Of a DNA stretch of 64,000 nucleotides, positions 58,845 through 64,000 are shown piece by piece. Where the stretch lies: assembly GCA_021014325.1 (NCBI GenBank), contig CM037467.1, forward strand, positions 5,332,001 to 5,396,000, in the 5' to 3' direction. The stretch comes from Plazaster borealis (lineage: Eukaryota; Echinodermata; Asteroidea; Forcipulatida; Labidiasteridae). The notes beneath the pieces were generated by a model. That model was not told the origin of the DNA and ran no database searches. It worked only from the letters and a program-made list of their open reading frames with translations. A program made the position numbers and the translations under genes. Within the stretch, counting starts at the first letter, position 1. Every line of letters begins with the position of its first letter.

Positions 58845-61844
58845 CTGCCAAACAAAAAAGCAGATAAGTAAAACTTTTAGAAATCTACCATTTGTATTTG
58901 AAATGTTGATGTCCATGAATAACAAGCATTTTTTGCCTAACTGCCTCACGCATTTTTTCCCCTAAGGACATGGCAGCATGGAAGCTTTTGAAACAAAATG
59001 AAATATTTGACATCAGCTTCACAAAAGGAAACAGACAAACGGACGAAACACACACAACAATTGATTTTTATGAAAGGGTCTCAGATACCAACTTCCTTTA
59101 AAGATATTTAAAGATGAAGCACAGCAAATAATTACAGGATGGGTAATTATTGAACCAAACAAAACAAAAAAGATTAGTGCAAACCTAAAAGCTCACTGAT
59201 TAAACATTTCATACCAATTAATACCAATCCCCCCAGACAGATCAAGTGTTTTTGTATGACATGTGTGTCAGAGTCAATAAAATGTAGCATTTTAAGACCC
59301 CAAAAATCACTCTTGCTTATTTTAATTGCCGCAACAATTACAACATGCTCAGAATTTCTGAGACAAATTTGATTTGCCTCATTGCTTCGACTAACTTGTT
59401 ATCACTGGATAAATTGAATGAAATTTTCACCTGTTGGTTGTAAAGTTGTATTCCTTGGCAGGAATTAATCCATTCTTCCACTTTACAAAGACGCTCTTCC
59501 CTTGTAGGTAAACTTCAAAAAGTCAAAAATATTTCCAAGGTCAAATTGATCAGCTAGGCATGAATGCCATGCCGGGAATTTCATCTTTGAGAGGTAAGGC
59601 CATTTTCAGTTTCAAACGGCACTTCTATTCGAAAATCTTAAAGTCTATGGGAAACTTTTGAAGGGGCACCAATGCCAAAACCAGGGGCAACAGAGGCCAT
59701 GGCCTCCATGCCCGCCATGTAATTCTAGGCCTTACGTTCCAAAGAAACCAAGCAAATAAATTGCAAATGACTTTTAGGCATCTAAATATTTCTGTCAAGC
59801 TGAACTTTTTCAGAGTTTTTCAGAGTTACCATAGCTTCATGAAATTTGGTCAACAGGCGCAGGTCTCGATCTTACAAAGCACAAATATCATTTGAGTTAG
59901 CCAATAAATTCATCTTTAAGTGCTAAGCAAGATGTGATGTCACAACTCAAACAACATGGTGATATTGACAACTCATCTTAAGATGAATCTTAGTGGCTTT
60001 GTGAAATCAAGCCAGGTGCATGTTATTTGCCTTTCCATACAAAGTACAGGATTATAGTACCTATAAAAGAAAAGAGTTTAGTTTGAATCCGACAGCTCAC
60101 TGATTACAAAAACATACCAGTACCAAATACTCCTGAAAAAATATTTGCATCTGAAATACCTTCAGATTTGAGGAAATAACATTTTGCAGACCAAACAAAT
60201 CACTGTTGCTATATTTTGATTGCCCGATGAATGTACATGAAATTACGAAAACATTTTTGTGATCCACTTTTGGGGATCTTGTTCACTAAAATGTGATCAA
60301 ACAAGTTTGACGATTGTTCACAGGTCGGTTGTATGGTGTGTTGATGAAAACTATAGAATGGGAATGAATTTAATCTTTAAAAAAATAATTTAAAACAATT
60401 TAAAAAAATTAATTTCAACAAACAAACAAACAAACATTTACTTTCCCTTTAACTTGCAGACTATCAAAGCTTAAGATAGTCCAGCTGATGAGTGCCCTCT
60501 TGTGTTCAAAGCTGACCAGTTGAAATAAATTCATTCAAACAGTGGAGAGAAATGTGGCAAATTCTTCACTTGGATTGATCATGGAGGAAGGATCCAGACA
60601 CATTCATGGTTGGCCTGTGCAGTGCCCTCTATAGGCACAAAATCTCTAGGCAAACTATTGGGTTGTACTCAGAGCAGTAAAAGTTTGTTTTACTCCTTCA
60701 AAAGACATAATACATCATTGATTTTAGAGGATTGGAATTAATTGTTTCCAAATATCAATTGATTTTTTCTAAAAGTGATTTAATTCCCATACCCTAGTTC
60801 CAGCCATATAATCACCCTGTACAAATTTTTCCAATTTAGCCGGTCATGTTTTAGAGAAAACATCAACTTCTTTTGATTGCTGCAACTGCTATAATTAACT
60901 GTAGTTTTGAAATGTCATTTCCTTGACTTAGACAGTATTCTAAGTGGAATTAATTCTCTTGAGGATTGGCAGGCCTACTAATATCAACTTTATAACCAGT
61001 GAACTATCAGAATGAAACTAATCAACTTCTACCAACAATTTTTTTACAATCCTCTACTTTTTCTTTAAATTGCAGATAATTAACAACAAAACATGATGAC
61101 TTAGGAGTGTTCTTCCATCTAAAATGCATATTTCTTCACCCGTTTTCACAAAGTGACGTAGGTATGTGTCGAAATCACAACATTTGGCAAATTGTTTTTT
61201 GCACAAATTGTTGATATACTTATTGATGTTAACATTTTCAGCAAGTTTCAGAACCTAACACGTACTTCCTGTGTGGAATGTACAGACCCATTTATTGTTG
61301 ACATCCAACGACGTCATGTTTCAAGAGACTTGTCATTTTTTCTCTTTTCGAAATGAATCTATCTATTGGAAACTAAGTGCATTACAAAGCTAAATTTGAC
61401 CTTAGAGTCCTCTTTAGAATTTTCTGCTAAGCAAAAATTAGCAGGAAACTAGTTGCGGACAGTACATGTGAAATGGTATTTTGACTGGTAACCTTATTCT
61501 GGTAAGCAAAATTGTTTTGTGCTTAGCTACTTTTTGTGCCTAAGCAGCTCCATGAAATTAGACCCTGAACTTATTCAGTGTTCTCCGTTAACAATGGTCC
61601 GCTGGCCAAATTCTACTTAAAATACCTGAGGACCAGTCAAAATTCTCTCCAAGTGGTCTGGCCGGCTAGTTCAAGTGTTGAACAGAATCTCTATTTTGTA
61701 TGAAATATAGACTAGGGAAAAAGCTGGCCGACTTGTGAAATAACAAGCTAACTGGTGCTGCCAGCTAGTCACTGAAAAAGTTAAGGGCAAACCCTGTTAA
61801 TCATCCTAATTCGAATGGTCGTTTAATCAGTTTATCCAACTTAC
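58845..61844 (-). other. ERG intron 3, 3000 bp
   Basis: This intron lies between exons 3 and 4 in phase 1. It holds fragments of dispersed repeats near 59215-59330 and 60115-60230 and a diverged MITE4 copy near 61390-61565. A repeat-like stretch with scattered GGCC and AGCTAG words lies at 61590-61790. The rest is unique AT-rich DNA with no coding signal that I can see. Confidence 0.8.
61390..61565. mobile_element. MITE4 copy, diverged
   Basis: TTTTCTGCTAAGCAAAAATT, TGGTATTTTGACTGGTAACC and the right end CTCCATGAAATTAGACCC follow the same order as the 49.1-kb copy. The left end is degraded. Confidence 0.6.
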
Positions 61845-62054
61845 TTCTGACTCTCTTCCACCTGTTCATTGGTGCACTATGCCCGCTACCAGTAGAAGTT
61901 GACGTTGAGGTTGTGTCATTAGGGTGTAATGCTGAAGATGCTGAGGTTGGTTTATTGATCTCGCTTAGATCTTCAAAGTTCATTATCACCATGATAACCT
62001 CTTCATTCTCATTTCTGACTGGTGCCACGAGTACACCACATAGGAAGCTTGTTC
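61845..62054 (-). CDS. KCNH2-like: ERG-type K+ channel, exon 3 equivalent: end of PAS (eag) domain and linker
   Basis: This internal exon encodes 69 whole codons plus a split codon at each end. The reading begins with TSFLCGVLVAPVRNENEE and continues through VIMVIMNFEDLSE, which matches the last two beta strands of the ERG PAS domain (human equivalent SCFLCLVDVVPVKNEDG then VIMFILNFE). A Ser/Thr-rich linker follows and ends in NRWKRVR. The acceptor is CTCTGTGTCTCTGCAG just above 62054 and the donor is AGAA/GTAAGT at 61845/61844. The exon opens with two bases (GA), so the previous exon should end in phase 1, probably giving the Gly of the KDG motif. In the channel this domain caps the cytoplasmic side and slows deactivation. 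The preceding exon with the PAS core is not visible up to 64000. ERG rather than EAG or ELK is chosen because the next two exons carry ERG-specific motifs. I am confident of the family; vertebrate paralogue numbers should not be applied. Confidence 0.93.
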
Positions 62055-62360
62055 CTGCAGAGACACAGAGGGACAAACATAATAAAACAGGCTTCCTATA
62101 TACACAATTGTTCTTGTTGCCCATGGATTATATTTTGTAAAATAAATGTAAGGAGAATGCAAGCTTTGAATTACACGGAGGCCATGGCCTCTGTTGCCAT
62201 GGTCTTGGCCTTGGTGCCCCGTCAATGGTTTCCCATAGATTTTCAAATGGAGGTACCCTTTGCAAAAAGAAAATGACCATGAAATTACAGGCCTGAAAAT
62301 GGAAACAATAATGTGAAATTTAATTTGAAGTGTTACAGAACATTTCTATAAAGCTTTTGT

Positions 62361-62490
62361 CAATAAGCCTTTTTGAGATATGGCGGACACAATTCTACAA
62401 CACTATAAGGTTTGGGTAAATTTGTGTGTATACACCCAAACCAAACAGTACACTCCTATCACGTCCGCCATACCTCAAAAAGGCTTATTG
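62361..62490. mobile_element. Foldback element, 130 bp
   Basis: Left CAATAAGCCTTTTTGAGATA continues to TGGCGGAC. The right end GTCCGCCATACCTCAAAAAG and GCTTATTG is its inverse, about 28 bp with two or so mismatches. A second inner pair (TTTGGGT and ACCCAAA) lengthens the potential hairpin. Confidence 0.72.
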
Positions 62491-62599
62491 TAGTTTGGCA
62501 GCAGGCTGAATTTAATTTTGTTTACCATCATCTTCTTGAACAATAAAAAAGATAGGCCTATATCCAAATTCGGAAAACTTGTTTATGTTAGAACATACA

Positions 62600-62705
62600 A
62601 AGGTGAGATCCATTGCTAACAAAAAGGTCTGAAACTATAGGATCCACATTTTACATTTTATGTTGAAATGATGGCATTTTCACTTTTTGGCCACTGAGGT
62701 TTTGG
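62600..62705. repeat. Dispersed repeat D, fragment
   Basis: GCTAACAAAAAGGTCTGAAA, TAGGATCCACATTTTACATT and GAAATGATGGCATTTTCACT match the first half of the 56.9-kb copy. Confidence 0.5.
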
Positions 62706-63356
62706 GGTTTGGGTTGTTGTTGTTGCTTTTTTCCTTTCTCAAGGAGCTTTTGGGAATAGTAGGCCTATCCTCAGTACCACGGGTATTTGGGGTCAGAAGG
62801 GTTGATTTGTCAAAATTTACACAGATAAAATAAAGAAGTACCAATTTCTAATATCGGGTAAAAAGTCTTTTTGCTTTCTCTGTCAATTGTTTGTTTTTCT
62901 TCTTGCTGTGCCAGAATGGTCCTCATTGTTTTGCTTGAATTTGGGAGGGCAGTTTCCCCCTCCCCCTGCACCCTACCTTGTAGGCCTATGCTCAATACTC
63001 AAGAAGTATACCAAAGAGCACCATTGCTTTATTCTGGAAATATTAACAGCAATTTTGTTCATCAGACAAACAAAAAAAGTAGTTAGTCTGAACTGCCTGA
63101 AATGTTGTATCCCATGTAAGTACGCTGAAATAATCTGTACAATACTTGGTGACTATATTTCATAACAGACTAGTAGGGTGCTACACACATTCATTTAAAT
63201 GTATATAATCAAAACAAAACCAAATTTGTATCCCCTTATGGTGATCCCCTTACTGCCACTTCCCAGGTTGTAAGGAAAAAGGGTGTGATCCATGGCTGAT
63301 GACATTAAAATATCGAATGGCTAATGACTTGCGCCGACACCCCCCCCCCCCAGTAG

Positions 63357-63628
63357 GATATTGACATATTAGGGAGACTGCCATCAATGGGCTTGGTAGC
63401 TCAGTTGATGGAGCATGTAAATCCAGGAGTAGAAGGTTCAAATCTCATTCTAGTAAACTTGTCTTTATAAAAGTAATAAACCTGGGTAAAATTTTGATAA
63501 TTTGAGGTTGAACAAAGAAAAATGACAAGAGCGGGATTTGAACCTGCAACCTACTGAAACATGATGGTGCTCTACCAACTCGGCTATCTAGCCCTAATGT
63601 TGACGGTCTCCCTATTTTGTCAATATCT
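63357..63628. mobile_element. Inverted pair of tRNA-like SINE heads (272 bp palindromic unit)
   Basis: The left arm (63357-63460, plus) reads GATATTGACA, then GGGCTTGGTAGCTCAGTTGA and the B box GGTTCAAATCT. The right arm (63525-63628, minus) reads GATATTGACA, then GGGCTAGATAGCCGAGTTGG and the B box GGTTCAAATCC. Both arms share the same 30-bp leader but differ in the anticodon region. Neither closes a proper acceptor stem, so I call them SINE or tRNA-derived units rather than tRNA genes. Confidence 0.6.
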
Positions 63629-64000
63629 TTGTTCGGCAGTTAAAGGTTGAATGGCTTCTGACTGGCACCCCGAACAAAGATGACATTAAGATTAATAATA
63701 TCAATGGTTTCAAACAATTCCTTTCTTTTGAACCCCACCCCCTGAGTTTGTTTCCAAAGAGAATGATTATTTTAAAACTAACCTGTGATCTGTGTGCACT
63801 AAAATGTTTGCAATTATAGTCCAAGATACATTGCTGGTTCAATAAGGAACTGGACATGCAGATCTACGAACTCTGGTCAATGAAATCGGTGCACATAACT
63901 GCACTTGTCTATTTACAAGTTAACAAGCAGATTGGGATTGCATCTGTTCTCCAACAGAGCCGGACTCCTTCTTTTTTATTTCACCCCGCTGCCGTCTTCA

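Larger units (their letters stand above)
62055..64000 (-). other. 3' part of ERG intron 2
   Basis: This is the sequence upstream of the exon 3 acceptor. It contains a 130-bp foldback element and an inverted pair of tRNA-like SINE heads. I found no exon matching the PAS core (residues around NARVENCAVIYCN in human ERG), so that exon probably lies beyond 64000. Confidence 0.7.

Noticed and set aside
58538..58867. Open frame antisense to exon 4
   Set aside because: It is the shadow of the real coding exon on the other strand.
63540..63600. Possible tRNA gene on the minus strand
   Set aside because: A and B boxes are good but the acceptor stem does not pair and the T stem has a mismatch; it is half of an inverted SINE-like pair.
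63961..64000. Possible end of the PAS-core exon (GAAGACGGCAGC on the minus strand)
   Set aside because: The EDGS-like reading recalls the KDGS boundary, but no GT donor fits the required phase 1 and a stop follows at once; too little sequence remains to judge.

Overview
This looks like a window of metazoan nuclear DNA: AT-rich and gene-poor, with spliced exons separated by long repeat-filled introns. The repeats are tRNA-derived SINEs and short inverted-repeat (MITE-like) elements. The SINE and MITE types resemble those I associate with echinoderms, particularly sea stars, but that placement is from recollection and only moderately certain. There is no bacterial gene, no CRISPR array and no intact autonomous transposon.

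The one protein-coding locus I can support runs on the minus strand. It is the amino-terminal part of an ERG-type voltage-gated potassium channel (orthologue of vertebrate KCNH2/KCNH6/KCNH7). Three consecutive exons are readable from right to left. The first is the end of the PAS (eag) domain (61845-62054). The second is a long linker exon with the KTFRLRLP and SVRRASS motifs (58323-58844). The third carries an SDSDLSRY motif and ends in phase 0 (53856-54034). All have consensus splice sites and compatible phases, and the intron positions appear to match those of human KCNH2 exons 3, 4 and 5. The start of the PAS domain lies beyond 64000. The transmembrane exons are not visible and probably lie beyond base 1, so the following intron is more than 53.8 kb long.

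Inside that giant intron, at 16051-16140 on the same strand, is a 30-codon open exon. It has an in-frame upstream stop, a strong Kozak context and a GTAAGT donor in phase 0, the same phase as exon 5. Its position is the one occupied in vertebrates by the ERG1b first exon, so it most likely encodes the start of a PAS-less short isoform. The same sequence could also be a symmetric 99-nt cassette exon. This is the main biological finding of the window.

Everything else is intronic. Left third (1-20 kb): direct duplications, SINE-A copies, a composite MITE copy, a diverged 60-bp tandem array and a 15-G run upstream of the alternative exon, and a complete 387-bp MITE. Middle (20-48 kb): a 24-bp minisatellite (21.4-21.9 kb), a 44-bp minisatellite (34.8-35.8 kb), several MITE families in paired copies, SINE-B copies, and two GC-richer unique patches (28.1-28.5 kb and 46.4-46.8 kb) that could be regulatory or hold further first exons. 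Right part (48-64 kb): the exons, with MITEs and SINEs packed in the introns, including a MITE inserted into a SINE and an inverted pair of tRNA-like units. Most open frames of 60-200 codons elsewhere are chance or repeat-derived.
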